Numbered from the stretch's first letter, positions 33,775 to 45,371 are shown. The stretch is DNA of 64,000 nt from Eucalyptus grandis (GCF_016545825.1 NC_052618.1:17001561-17065560), one strand, 5' to 3'. The notes: a model not told the origin generated them from the sequence alone. A program made the numbers and translations.

Positions 33775-34472
33775 GACCCGCGCGCACGATGAGTAGGAGC
33801 CGGATCTTTTTGATGTAGATAGCCGACACTTTTGATGGGGGGTTTATGCTCGTATGATGTTAAGGGTCGAGGATTTCTTTTTGAGGTTTTAGGCTGGACG
33901 TGGCTGAGTCATAGCCTTTCCTTTTGTTGTACCAACCCGAAGGGAATCCCATCATGTTATATATGTATGTAAGTAAAGTGTCGAGGCTTGTTTATAAAAT
34001 GATGGTGAATTAGTGGTGTGTATTTGTATCATGGTTGGTAGGGAAAGAAAGAAAGATAATAAGGTGTAACACCCATCAATCATGTTTGTCCATACAATCA
34101 GGATCTTGGTTTCCATAAGTAGATTATTTTCTAATTTACTTGCTTTCCAAAAATATCTGATGTATCTATAATGATTCAAATAAAGATAACCAATCTCGAA
34201 GGTGTTGTTGTCAACCAGAAAGCCATATGTATCATATACGAACCGGAGCTTTGAAGAAACGAAGATAATCTTAAGTCTAATTCCATCTTCGTTCTTCATT
34301 ACGTTAAGTCTGGAATTCATCAGAGTGGACAAACTTTTGATGTAAAATAGACTTTGACACAAAGTCTGGAAATATAATAGACTTTAGCATAAATTTCTGG
34401 AAATCTTCAATATAGTCTTTAGATAAGTTTTGTCATCTTCAAAACATCAAAAAGTTTTTTTTTTTTTTAACA

Positions 34473-34785
34473 ATCTTCCCCTTTCCCTACAGATTTAAAG
34501 ATTTATAACTAGCAAAACAACACTTTAGCAGTAGATGATATCTTATAAAAACAAATTGTTAAGGATCTGGATTGCATCGATTCTACAACCACAAAAACAT
34601 GTTAATCTTGAAAACAAAGACAAACACCAAGATTTAAACATCCACATCCATAATCATCACTACCACAATTATCGCTGCAGAATATTAGTGTTCAAAACAA
34701 TCAAACAAACTCAAATCAAATCTACAAAAGTTCAAGTTCAAATATGCACTCATTCTCCCCCTTTGCTAGTTACCAAAATTGCGGC
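34473..34785 (-). mobile_element. Second copia-1 internal remnant beyond the 5' LTR
   Basis: It aligns with the 3' internal end of copia-1 (22085..22420) over about 300 bases. Shared blocks include agatttaaagatttataact, acaacactttagcagta and catccataatcatcactaccac. So on minus the order is internal 3' end, LTR, internal, LTR. It then stops and different sequence begins (the MULE). Confidence 0.82.
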
Positions 34786-37700
34786 TACAACTTGTCCCCT
34801 TTATAAGGTAACAATTCAGTTATTACTGGAACCAGTCCTTACAATAATTCAAAATAAGAAATGTAAGCAAATGACATGTTGATTTCAAAAAGCAAACAAT
34901 TGACCAAATTTTTTAGAAAGCAAATATTACGTTTTGTTGGTCACTCATGAACGCCCACCCTTCCCCATTTGTTATCTTCAAATCAGTCATAAATTTTTTT
35001 AGGAACCAGGACCAATTGTTCTTATTATTTACCTTCACAATAGCCTAAGCTAGTGGAAACATTTGGTTATTTGCATCTCTTCCAATTGCAGTTAGCAATT
35101 CTCTCTTATACAAGCCCTTCAAAAAACACCCGTCAAATCCTATAATCCATATACAACTAGATAAAAATCCTCGTTCGTATGCATTGAAGCAAATATAAAA
35201 CTTATCGAACTTGGTTCCAATATCAAGAAGTGGTCTCTCCATGATCTCTACATACACTCTACTTGAAGGATTTTGCAGCCTACACTTCCAAGCATAATTC
35301 CACAATTGTCCATATTTGCTACTGTACTGACCAATGAGTATCTTCATCACATTTTACTTCGATCTTCTACATTGATTCTTGAATATATTAATGCCTATCT
35401 GCTCCTTCACTAGCATCCTAAACTCAGTATTACTCATTTGAGGCATTAGCTTAATGAAATCAAAGAAGTACTTTGACAACCATGCACTTGTTACCTTTTT
35501 ATTTTTAAAACTAATGGAACAAGTATGTTCCTCTTGGTAGGCTCTAATCTGGAAGGATTCACTTCTCCTAACAAATGCGCCATAAATCTTTCATGGACAA
35601 TTTTGCCGCGAACACCTAGCTCTTACAAAAGTCTTAGTGTTTGTAATAAAGTCAATATTCCTATGTGTAGCAATGGAATTCTTCAGTATAGCTTCCCTAA
35701 ATTGTTTCGCATGTTGAAATTTCATACCTACCAACAAAGTAGGAGAGGTAACGAATGGATCATAAGAAGGAAACTTAATTTTTCTTCTATGCACTTCATC
35801 TTCTTTAAGCTCATCCTAGGAAGTAGCATTCTCGACGCTTTCTTCATAATCAGTCTCCTCGCCAGCAACACTAACATCTGCAAAGCTTTTGGCCATATTT
35901 GAAACTTCATTAGCTACCTGCAAAGATGTAAACTTTTATGTCAAAAAATCCCTTTACTTTTTTCTTGATTGTACAAGCTCCTCGTCATTGTTATCACTTA
36001 TGAAATTTTCAACAAGTAACCCTTCATCATCATCATCACTTGATTCAGTTACTTCCTAATCTAATACAATGATTGTGACATCACCTATGTCATCATCACT
36101 TTAGTGAACTGCATATACGCTCCTCTCCTCTCCATCATGTCTATCTTGCCCCACTTCGACCCTAACATCAGTATCACCTTGAATACCATCTCCTTCTTGT
36201 TCTACTCGGGTGCTCTCTCCAACATCATCTTTATCCTCACTTTCACTATTGTACTCAACATATATTTTTACCTCTTTACCGTGAAGATAATGGTATAGAG
36301 TATCTCTAAAACCATTTTCATCTTTTAAACTTCTCAAACCATCTTTTAAGCCTTTTTCCAGGAATACAATACAGCAACTTTTGAACTTTACAGGGCAAAT
36401 AAGTCACTATATCCCTAACAAGTCCTATATAAGATGCCTTCTTAATCTTGACAAAGATGGTGCCCTCATTTCCACCCTCATACTCCCACTAATCCTTCCT
36501 AATCACAAAATCCCCACCATAGCAAACTATGACAACGATGTAATCCTTGTTATAAGCCATTTCTGCACCAAAAACAAGAAAAAGAATAATTAGTTTTTGA
36601 GACCACACCCACAAAGAACAATAAACAATTACACATGGGAGTCCCCCCACTCTCATGGACTTTCTTAAACAGAGGTCTCCACACTGACAATAAGCCCTTA
36701 CATGACAATCAAAAGAGGTCGACGCTTTAATTATTTGCCTTCCATTCCCTTAAAATATTAACAAAAAATAGAGATTCTCATAACAAGTACAAGTCCCCAC
36801 AACAAGCACAGCCCAAGCAATTTTGTTTACTATCTTTTGCTGAACTAAACCTGTGCTGCGAGAATGTACATCAACTTAATTAAATCTATTTTTCTTGTGA
36901 AAACACATACAGAAAATTAAGGAAAGCTCGATGTAAAAATATAACGAGAAAGTTGTGTCACAGATCTTCTCTTTCAATCTAACTATACTATGGTTTCATG
37001 CCTACAATAGCAATGCTTCTTTGGAAACTTCACGCTATTAGCAAGATTGAGACCACACCTGAGAATTGCAGAAGGCCGCACCATGTGATTAAAGAGAACT
37101 GATTCCACAAAATAAAAGCCCTAGCGCAAAGACCCTCTTGCCAAGAGGTACATAAAATCTTAAAAACTGAGAATTTTTTGGTGGGCCAGAACTACAAAGG
37201 GGAGATCGGAACTGGAAAGAGTCAAGCTTTATCCTTAATTCTCCACTAAAAGCTACCGATCACTCGTCGTACATGCCGTTAAACACGTGCACACGGTTTT
37301 CATAGCAAATGCATGTACAAGGGACGTGAGCATTGACTGCAAAAATCATCAACTGAGGCGAGCATCTCCACACAGGGGAGTAGCAAAATAGAGCATGCAT
37401 TTCAACAGAATTTACACAAGTCAACACACACAGCTCGAGCACAACACACCCACCTCACCGCCCAAAGGTCCGATTAGCACATTTCCCCTACTGAGCCCCA
37501 AATTTTCCATCGAAGCCTTAATAAAAGATTTGAGCCCTAATTTTATCATAGGGCAGGGGGAGAAGGGGCCAAACCTGGAGGAGTGACAATGGTGAGCGGC
37601 GACTACGACCAACGATGGCGACTGACGACAGCGATTGATGAGCACCTCTGGGTGTGAACGGCAATGAAGAGAAGGGCTTGAGATCTAGTGTGAACGTGGA

Positions 37701-38040
37701 TGGGGAGGAACGGTGATGGCCAAGTCTGCTTAAGCCAAAATAACCTAAACGATGTCGTTTAACACCAAGGAAAAATGATGTTGTTTAGGTCAGCTCAGTC
37801 AGTGTGGATGGAGGATAGCGTTTTTGTGGTCCACATGGGCTTTTTTTTTATATAAAAAAAAAACATTTGCCACCTCAGTAAAAAAAGTTGCCAGAAAATG
37901 CCACATGCAATTTGGCTGGATTTTCTTGCCAGTGGCACTCAAGTGATTCATTTTGCTCCGATTTTGGCACTTAAGTGTCACTTTTGTAAATTTTGGCACT
38001 TAAGTGTCCCTTTGTGCCAACTTATGGCACTTTAGGGGTC
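34786..38040 (-). mobile_element. MuDR-type Mutator element, 3' part truncated
   Basis: It carries a MuDR-family transposase relic on minus (34880..36561) and at its upstream end an arm (37740..38040) of 'tggcacttaagtgtc' repeats ending in cttatggcactttagg. That arm is shared with the fold-back element (41330..42645) and with 7110..7570. The opposite arm is missing where copia-1 sequence begins. The leader 36600..37740 holds no supported gene. TSD not seen. Confidence 0.7.
34880..36561 (-). pseudogene. MuDR-like (MULE) transposase
   Basis: The minus frame starts at the ATG near 36561 (MAYNKDYIVVIVCYGGDFVIRKD, then a stop) and continues through an acidic linker (36101..36337). A DNA-binding part with GMKFQHAKQFREAI and RARCSRQNCP follows (35591..35740). 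The catalytic block GFDGCFLKGLYKRELLTAIG then RDANNQMFPLA lies at 35045..35150; the Asp at about 35132..35134 is the expected first DDE residue. After a stop replacing the usual Tyr it reads AIVKVNNKNNWSWFLKKF before the frame is lost near 34890. The enzyme would cut and join element ends; this copy is dead. Confidence 0.82.
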
Positions 38041-38679
38041 TACGCATTGATTATGAAGGGTAAACAAAAATCAATACAAGATTACCCTTCATCTCCTTTC
38101 TTCCACCTTAACTTTTTAACATCTTTGGAAAGAAATACACACAAAGAATGTATGCATAATATGCATGATAAAATCACCTTAAAGTGATTTCGATTTTTGA
38201 AAAATGTCTTTGAGGTACTAATTTTATTCATAGGTAGTAGTCTTTTATTGCATATGATAATACACAAAGTTCAATTATTTTTATTTTCAAATGCTCTTTT
38301 CAAAGAGACATGTAATCGACAAGAAGTTTGAAAATTTTAAATGTGGATCATTAAATGTATTTTCAAGTTATCTTGAAGATCTTGTTCCCAAATGGGCCAT
38401 TTAAATGTTATCAATTTCACTAAGTCTAGATGAATGTTATGAAAGGAAAGGGGTACTCCCTGCTTCAACATTTGAGGGCATTGTTCCCTTGATACTTTGC
38501 CTCATTTATTGCCTATAGGAAAGGGAATGCAATATGTTATTTCCATTCTCAATTGGACTCAATTTAGGGACGGTATACACCTTTTCTTGAAGAATCTTAT
38601 GACTTTGTCGTAGCATACTTCCTTAGCGGGGAGGAATTTGCCCTAGTAATTGAATTCTCCACATTACCATTAGAACAAT
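38041..38679. other. Spacer between MULE and copia-2
   Basis: No gene is supported. Short frames on both strands have no domain. This is the left flank of the copia-2 insertion; the right flank resumes at 63346. Confidence 0.45.
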
Positions 38680-38684
38680 AACAT

Positions 38685-39696
38685 TGTTGGAGAAAACATC
38701 TTCAAGTAATTTTAATAATGCCCAAACTATCCTTAATATATTACATATTGTGTTATGTGTAGATGTTTAGACCAAAAAGACTATGCAATATCCATGCAAT
38801 AAGTTTTGCAAATGTCCTGTTATAGCATACAACACCAATCAACTAAAAGATCAGGTATTGATAATGCTTATGTTGAAACAGTAAAGATTAGATTGATGGT
38901 GATGTAACAACCAAGTACATCAGTTAATGTTCATTGGGTTAGCTAACGAGTGTTGAAAGATTTGAATTCATGTAGTAGAAAAATTGGAATAAAACATGTA
39001 GTAGATTAGCTAAAGTGTCTCACAGGTCAATCAAAGACTACAATGAAAAGACAACAACAATTGTGATTTTTGGTTAGTCTATGGAAGTCCTAGGAAAGAA
39101 ACTCTATGGGCAGTACCTTCCTAGAAAGCAGCTCAATGGACACCTCTTCAATAGTCATCTACCTCTCTAAATCAACCTCAGTGGATAGTTTAAGGAAGAG
39201 TATAAAAGAGAAGGCTTTGAAGACCAAAAAGACTGTGCAACATATAAAAGATCAAGTAACTTACATACTATTTTTTCTAGTTGAAAGCCTTCTATTCTAC
39301 TATTTTGATGGTCATGCTGCTTAACAATTGTGCTAAGGATTAAGGGTATAAATGTAAGAGTAGCTACTAAGTTCAGATGGTGTGATTTATCACGTAAAGG
39401 ATCATTGCTAACCTGTTATAACTTTTAAAGTAGATTGCGTGGAATCCAGCCCGTCTTGAATCTATTAGTCTAAAGGGTGGACGTAGGCTTAAGAGTAAAG
39501 CTGAACCACTATAACTCTTTGTGTGCAACTATTTTTTATCTGCTTATATACTTTAATACACCATTGGTAGGCGTTTGCTTAAACATCAGGTTGATGTGAT
39601 CTTTACTCAACAATTAGTTGATTTTCATAAAAAAAATCATCAAAGTTTGAAAACAACCTATTCACCCCCCTTTAGGTATTATTGTCAACCTCAACA
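38685..39696 (+). mobile_element. Copia-2 5' LTR
   Basis: It begins TGTTGGAGAAAAC and ends gtcaacctcaaca; 1012 bp. A TATA box tataaaag at 39201..39208 is kept in the 3' LTR (59543..59550), with 'gacgtaggct' and 'aaccactataactct' downstream in both. The last two blocks also occur in copia-1 type LTRs, so the two elements are related. Confidence 0.9.
39201..39208 (+). promoter_or_regulatory. TATA box of copia-2 LTR
   Basis: tataaaag inside 'gagtataaaagagaag', conserved at the same place in the 3' LTR (59543..59550). Confidence 0.7.
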
Positions 39697-39698
39697 AT

Positions 39699-39710
39699 TG
39701 GTATTGGAAC
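39699..39710 (+). promoter_or_regulatory. Primer-binding site of copia-2
   Basis: TGGTATTGGAAC lies two bases after the LTR end. The first six bases match the initiator-tRNA-Met site TGGTATCAGAGC and the rest has drifted. Confidence 0.75.
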
Positions 39711-39814
39711 TCTATTGCTCATTATCTGAAGTGTTTTTTTTTTTTTTATGAGTACAAAAGATCCTTCATTATGATCTGGATATGTAATGATGCTCAAGCT
39801 CCCAACAAGCCACC

Positions 39815-40780
39815 ATACTTCAGCGAAAGCAACTATGGCTATTAGAAGTAAAGAATGAAGTCATGCATTAAAGCTATAGATCTGGATATGTAAAATGCAG
39901 TTGCATATGGTCTTGAAGCACCGACTCATGTTCAATAAGACTGCCAAGAAGCCGCAACTGCCAACGATACAGAATAATCTTGAAAAAAGCCACTCTCAAT
40001 GCCAAAGCAAAACACCTCATCTATTGTGTCTTGCCACCTTCTAAGTTTAACAAAATTTCTATTTGTGATACAATGAAGGAAATCTGGGATCACATCATGC
40101 TAACGTTTGAAGGAACAGAAAGAGTCAAAGAAACAAAATTAAATATCTTGCTTGGACACTATGAGCTGTTCAAGATGAAATCCAACGAAAGAGTAACTTT
40201 AATGTTCACACAATTTACTGAAATAGTAAATGGACTTGCTCTTCAAGGAAAGATATATATAGACACTGAGAAAGTAAGCATTATATTACAAGTACTTCCA
40301 AAGGAATGAAGAATCGTCAAAACATCACTAAGAGAAACCATGAGAATACAACCAATCACAATGGACTAAGTTATAGGAACATTCATCTCCTATGAAGTCG
40401 AACTTCAAAATGAAGAAAGCAACTCCAAATGGGTAAGAAAGTCATTGTGTTTAAAGCTAACCATGATGACACAGGTGGAGGAATATCCTCAATGATGAAG
40501 AAAGTAATGAAAATATGGCTTTATTTGCAAAAAAAAAAAAAGAAAGAAAGAAAATTAAAAGCTTCATGAGAAAATGAGGAAACTACAAGGGAAAAAAGAT
40601 CATTTAAACATCTTGACGAGAGGAAGTCATACAAGAACAAAGAAGAATACAAAGGTATGGATATCATGTGCTATGAATGCAAGAGATCTAGATACAAAGA
40701 ACCAGAATGTCCATCCATCAAGAAGAAGAAAGGGAAATTTGAGAAAAGAAAAAGGTGCAAAAATCTTAAACATGGGGTGA
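39815..40780 (+). pseudogene. Copia-2 gag, N-terminal part and zinc knuckle
   Basis: It starts with PPYFSESNYGY then RMKSCIKAIDLDM (39815..39900, one stop replacing the Trp). The UBN2-type body continues at 39980..40309 (EIWDHIMLTFEGTERVKETK). A knuckle coding CYECKRSRYKEPEC lies at about 40671..40712; the His of CX2CX4HX4C is replaced by Tyr, so zinc binding is probably weakened. Stops separate the pieces. Confidence 0.78.
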
Positions 40781-40864
40781 CACTGAATGTAAATTAAGTG
40801 ATGAAGAAGAAACAAATCTTTGTCTCATGACTGACTTCAAGCTAGAAGAAGATGAGGTAAAAGA

Positions 40865-41263
40865 TTGTCTCATAATGAACTAAAAGAGTTTTCAAAGGAA
40901 ATGCTTGAAGAACATCAAAAAACTTCAAAATGTATTTTTGCTCTTAAAAAGGAGGTTCACGATCTTAACACTAAAGGCCTCATTGACAAAAATCTCGTTG
41001 ACAACCTGAAGATAGATCTTGATTTTCAATTAAATCAAGTAAAGCTCCTACAAGCTGAAAATGAGAATGTTAAGAGTGAAATTTCAAAAATCAACATCAA
41101 ATTTTCGCTTGGTTCAAAAACTTTACAACACATTCTCTTTATTCAAATTCCTCACTATAACAAGAATGGTCTTGGACATGAAGGAAATGAGAAAAAGTCG
41201 AATCCTTTTTCAAAAACAAAAGATAGATTAAAGCACATACCTCCAGCACACTTTTACAAATAA
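40865..41263 (+). pseudogene. Copia-2 gag C-terminal coiled-coil region
   Basis: A 132-codon open stretch rich in Leu/Lys/Glu with heptad spacing (LIDKNLVDNLKIDLDFQ, VKLLQAENENVKSEISKI). It fits the extended coiled-coil part of Sirevirus gag. It ends just before the fold-back element that separates it from the protease. Confidence 0.6.
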
Positions 41264-41329
41264 ATTTTTGTCAAACATTTTACTAAAGCAACCGACAAGA
41301 AATTTAAGCAACCAAAATAGTGGTAGAAG

Positions 41330-42645
41330 AACAGCCCAAGTGTGATAACTTGGCATGGAAGGACATTTAAGTGCCATAACTTCAAAATGCCACACTTGAG
41401 TGCTAGTTTCGAAGTTAAATGAAACACTTAAGTGTCACTCCGGTGAAAATTCGGACAAATGGCTAGCGTGGCAATTTTCCGGAGAGTTTGGTCCAAAACG
41501 GCGTCGTTTTGCACGCTAACGTGGCGAGAAAATGCAAAAACAACGTCGTTTCATGTTTGATGTGTAAATAATAATATAAAAATTAATTAAATTAGATTTA
41601 AACTTAATTTTTATAAAATATTCTAAAAAAAATTAAGAAATTTTTAAAAAAATTTTAAAAATTTTAAAAAAGGGGAAGGTCGAAGGGGGCGGGTGAGGGC
41701 CGAGCTCTCGCTGCCACCACCTCCCCGCCGTCGCTGGAAGGGTCGGCGACAGAGGGGGAGGGTCGGGGGGGTCACGGGCCCGCCCTAGATTTGGGTGAGG
41801 GCTTGCGGGCCCTCGCCACCGCCGACCGGCCTCACCGGCCCTTAGCCGTGGCCCGGCCGACCCGGCCGACCCTCCCCACTCCGTCGCCGGCCCTTCCCAA
41901 AGTGGCGGTGGGGAGGTGGTGAGGGCCTGCGAGCCCTCACCGGATCTAGGTGCGGGCCGCGACCGTCACCCCAGATCTGGGAGGGCTCGCGTGGGGCGTG
42001 TGGTCGTGGGCCCTCGTAGCCTCCCCACCGCCGGGGGAAGGGTTGGCGACGAAGTGGGGAGGGTCGGCCGGTCGACCGGCGGCGAGGGCCCGCAAGCCCT
42101 CACCCGGATCTAGGGTGAGGGTCATGGCCCTTGCCGCGATCCGGCGAGGCTCGTGGCCCTTGCCGTCGGTCGACCAGGGCGGCCGACCCCCGGCCGACCC
42201 TCCCCCTCCCTCGCCGGCCCTTCTCGGCGACGGTGGGGGAGGCAAAGGCAAAGAGGGCTCAGCCCTCGCCCGCCCCCTTCGACCTCCCCATTTTCTTTTC
42301 TTAATTTTTTAAAATTTTAAAATTTTAATTTTTTTAATTTTTAGAATATTTTATATAAAATTAATTTTAAATCTAATTTAATTATTTTTTATATTATTAT
42401 TTACACGTCATACATGAAACGGTGTCATTTTTGCATTTTCTCGCCATGTCATCGTGCAAAAACAACACCGTTTTGGATCAAACTCGCCAGAAAATTGCCA
42501 CGTCAGCCATTTGGCTAGATTTTTGCTAGAGTAGCACTTAAGTGTTCCATTTAACTTTGAAACCGGGCACTCAAGTGTGCCATTTTGAAGTTATGGCACT
42601 TAAGTGTCTTCTCGTGCCAAGTTATGGCACTCTAGGTATCCCAAA
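41330..42645. mobile_element. Fold-back Mutator-like element with GC-rich core
   Basis: The outer arms are inverted: 'aacttggcatggaaggacatttaagtgccataacttc' on the left matches the right end in reverse. The inversion continues inward through 'ccaaaacggcgtcgttttgc', the AT-rich 'aaattttaaaaattttaaaa' block (about 41640 and 42310) and into the core ends 'ggtcgaagggggcgggtgagggc' and 'gccctcgcccgcccccttcgacc'. Arms similar to the MULE at 37740..38040 suggest it is mobilised by that family. No gene: frames in the core overlap on both strands and are simple GC-rich translations. A 9-bp duplication is not clear (cagcccaag versus tatcccaaa). Confidence 0.75.
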
Positions 42646-42794
42646 CTCCCAAAATAGTAGAAAAAATTTAAGAAGACTAGTTGGTCTCTTGATTCTGAAT
42701 TAAAACCTAACCAAAAAAGACCCAAGTTTATATGGGTACCAAAAAAAAAAAAAGATGAGATCTACTTTGATTTTAGGTTATTTTAATGAAAAAT

Positions 42795-43080
42795 AAGTAG
42801 TATCTAGACAGCGGGTGCTTTAGACGCATGACTGGAGACGACAACAAGTTCGTAACACTCACAACCATAGATGGAGACATAGTTACATTTGGAGGAAAGG
42901 ATAAATGTAGAATCATCAGAAATAAAAACATCAGATTGGGAAATCTACTTGTTGAAAATGTTTCATTCGTTCAAGGTCTAAAGCACAATCTCCTCATAAT
43001 AAGTCAATTCTGTGACAAAGGATACAGAATAAAATTCGAGAAAGGTAAGTGTATAGGCACCAGCAAAGACAAATGACAAA
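42795..43080 (+). pseudogene. Copia-2 aspartic protease
   Basis: It reads LDSGCFRRMTGDDNKF at about 42805..42850 with an intact D-S-G triad. NLLVENVSFVQGLKHNLLIIS follows at about 42940..43005. It would cleave the polyprotein. The open stretch runs to 43076. Confidence 0.82.
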
Positions 43081-43089
43081 AATTCACTA

Positions 43090-44021
43090 GAAATAGGTAT
43101 GGCAACATATACCTACTAGACATCAACTTTGAGGAATCAAATTATTTAATGTCTATCAAGGAAGAACGTTATGGCACAAGAAATTAGGTAATTTTAATGC
43201 AAAGAGATTCAAAAAATATCTTCCAAAGATATAGTTCGAGGTTTACCAAAGATCAATTACAGTAAGTGTGATAAATGTAATGCATGTACATTGGGTAAAC
43301 AAGTAAGAAATTCTTTTAGATCTACCAAAGCCAATGCTACTGACATATGTTTATGAACTTTTTGGACCAACATGAACAGCTAGTCTGTGAGAAAGAAAAT
43401 ACTATTTAATCATAGTGAACGACTACTCAAGATTCACTTGGGTAATATTCCTATCACATAAGAATGAGGTACTTCACTCCTTTGAGAAATTTGCTCGACA
43501 AAATCAAAAGGAGAAAGGATACAGCATCACCACTATTAGAATAGACCATGGAGGAGAATTCAACAACCAAAGCTTTGCTGAATACTGTGATCAAAATAGA
43601 GTGGAACACAACTTTTCCACGGCTTACTCCTCAACAAAATGGAGTAGTTGAAAGAAGAAATCAAACACTACAAGAGATGGCATGAATAATACTGATCAAA
43701 AGTAATGCACCTACTTAATTTTGGGTTGAAGCTATTGCCACCTCATGATATACTCTCAACAAAGTATTGTTAAGACCCATGGTAGAAAAGACTCCATATG
43801 AGGTATACAAAAGAAGAAAACCTACTTTGCCCTACTTTCATGTATTCAAGTGCAAATGTTTCATTCTAAAGAACACAAATGACAACATTAGAAAGTTTGA
43901 TTTACGAGTTAGCGAAGGCATCTTTCTTGGATATTCAACCACAAGTAAAGCCTATCGAGTATTTAACAAAGATTCGAAGATAATGGAAGAATCCATAAAT
44001 TTAAAATTCATGGATGATTAA
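43090..44021 (+). pseudogene. Copia-2 integrase
   Basis: A GAG-pre-integrase-like stretch with 'cnaCTLGKQVRNSF' near 43270..43320. Then the core: NDYSRFTWVIFLSHKNE (43415 on), the catalytic RIDHGGEFNNQSF (about 43540..43575) and, after a +1 shift, PQQNGVVERRNQTLQEMA (about 43626..43680). The C-terminal FKCKCFILKN and EGIFLGYSTTSKAYRVFN follow (43767..44021). It inserts the DNA copy into the genome. The catalytic residues are readable but not in one frame. Confidence 0.82.
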
Positions 44022-44329
44022 AAGGGAGCACAAACTGATGATTATGAAGATGTCATACATATATCTACACTAGTTGCTCATAAACAGCAACAACCACAAC
44101 CTTCAGCTAATCTTTCATATCAATATTAATCTTCCAAAGATTGGAGATTAAAGACTGAACATCCTAAAAAGCAGGTAATAGGGAAAGTGGATGAAGGTAT
44201 CAAAAACAAGATCATCTCTCAAAGGTATGATAAAATCCTTAGCTCTTATATCTCAATTTGAATCCAAAGAAGTTGGAAATGCTCTCAAGGATGAAATCTA
44301 GATTGAAGCCATACAATAAGAATTGCATC

Positions 44330-45371
44330 AATTCAAAGTCAATGATATTTGGAAACTAGTTGCAAGACCCAAAAATTAGACTACAATAGAACCAAATGGA
44401 TATTTAGAAACAAACTTGACAAAAAAGGTAATGTTCTACAAAACAAAGCAAGACTCATTGCTAAAGGGTACTTACAGGAAGAATGTATTGATTTCAATGA
44501 AACTTATACCCCTCTTGCCAGATTAGAAGCTATACATCTGTAATTAGCTTATGCCTGCTTTCATAATTTCATACTATATCAAATGGATGTCAAAAGTGCA
44601 CTTTTGAATGGCTATATCAAAGAAATGGTATATGTTGAGCAACCACTAGGGTTTGAAGAAATAAGAAGATTTGATGATGTTTATCATCTCAGGAAAGTAC
44701 TCTATGGACTAAAGCAAGCACCAAGAGCTTGGTATAAAAAATTAAATAATTTATTGATCAATCATGAAATTGATAAGAGTAAGGTAGACACCACTCTCCT
44801 TATTAAGAGAAGAGGAAAATATCTATTTATTGTTCAAATATATGTTGATGATATAATTATTGGATTTGCTAATGACGTGATGTGCAAGGACTTTGCAAAA
44901 ATGATGAAAAGTGAATTCAAGATACGCTTGATTGGTGAACTAAATTTCTTTCTCAGACTCCAAATCAAGCAATCTCCTGAAGGCACCTTTATATACATCA
45001 AGAGAAGTATGTGAAAGAAATAGTAAAGAAATTCAGTTTGGAAGGATGCAAGAAAATCGAGACACCCATGTCATGCTCCATCAAACTGGATAGAGACCAA
45101 AAAAGGTAAGTCTATAAACCATAAACTACATAGAAGTATGATAGGTTTGCTTCCATATCTAATAGCATCTAAACTTGCTATTTTATTTAACACTTGTTTA
45201 TGTGCTCAATTCCAATCAGATAAAAAAGAATCGCATTTATTAGCTGTCGAAATAATTATTACATACATTGGTTCCACACAAAAGTTAAGGATCTAGTATC
45301 CTAAAAATACAAATTTTATGTTACTTGGATATTCGGATGCTAACTTTGCAGGTTGTAAAATAGACAAAAAG
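44330..45371 (+). pseudogene. Copia-2 reverse transcriptase, first copy
   Basis: It starts around NDIWKLV (44341), continues as [20 protein letters not shown] (44390..44450), then a 143-codon open stretch from 44583 with [32 protein letters not shown] and the catalytic YVDD at 44841..44852. It ends at LGYSDANFAGCKIDKK (about 45320..45371), where solo LTR C cuts into the RNase H linker. RNase H resumes at 56610. Confidence 0.85.

Larger units (their letters stand above)
30441..34071 (+). mobile_element. Solo LTR D (long gypsy-type LTR, about 3.63 kb)
   Basis: It begins TGTGGCATCCCAAAAATTC and ends aaggtgtaaca. Solo LTR E is the same subfamily: its minus-strand start is TGTGGCATCCCAAAATTC. The order of parts is a GA-rich leader (30980..31110), donor-like CCAAG|GTAAGG (31253), a long middle, an AT-rich block (32160..32280), two repeat blocks (32480..32720 and 32825..33320), a compact intron (33403..33512) and an 83-codon frame (33523..33774). 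It lies inside the copia-1 5' LTR. Unlike the other solo LTRs it shows no TSD: the flanks join with at most one shared base. Confidence 0.82.
21107..34472 (-). mobile_element. Copia-1: Sirevirus-like Ty1/copia element (decayed)
   Basis: In minus-strand order it has a 5' LTR (34472..29863, split by solo LTR D), primer site (29849..29860), gag, protease, integrase, reverse transcriptase and RNase H, a long envelope-like third frame, polypurine tract (22098..22085) and 3' LTR (22084..21107). Gene order PR-IN-RT-RH marks Ty1/copia. Gag with two CCHC knuckles and about 2.5 kb of extra coding sequence after RNase H mark the Sirevirus lineage. Every gene has stops and shifts. No 5-bp duplication is found, because copia-1 internal sequence continues beyond the 5' LTR (34473..34785). 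Confidence 0.9.
29863..34472 (-). mobile_element. Copia-1 5' LTR, split by solo LTR D
   Basis: The two halves are 29863..30440 and 34072..34472. Together they align with the 3' LTR. At the break the 3' LTR reads gatgaaaacccattaatc; here 'gatgaaa' ends at 30440 and '(a)cccatcaatc' resumes at 34071/34072. The LTR start (TGTTAAAAAA, minus) is followed upstream by more copia-1 internal sequence. Confidence 0.85.

Noticed and set aside
35525..35902. 125-codon plus frame with hydrophobic tail
   Set aside because: It is the antisense shadow of the MULE transposase, whose recognisable motifs are on minus.
41916..42312. Open frames of 65 to 120 codons in the fold-back element
   Set aside because: They are open on both strands because of GC-rich palindromic repeats. 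The translations are Gly/Arg/Pro-rich and overlap each other.
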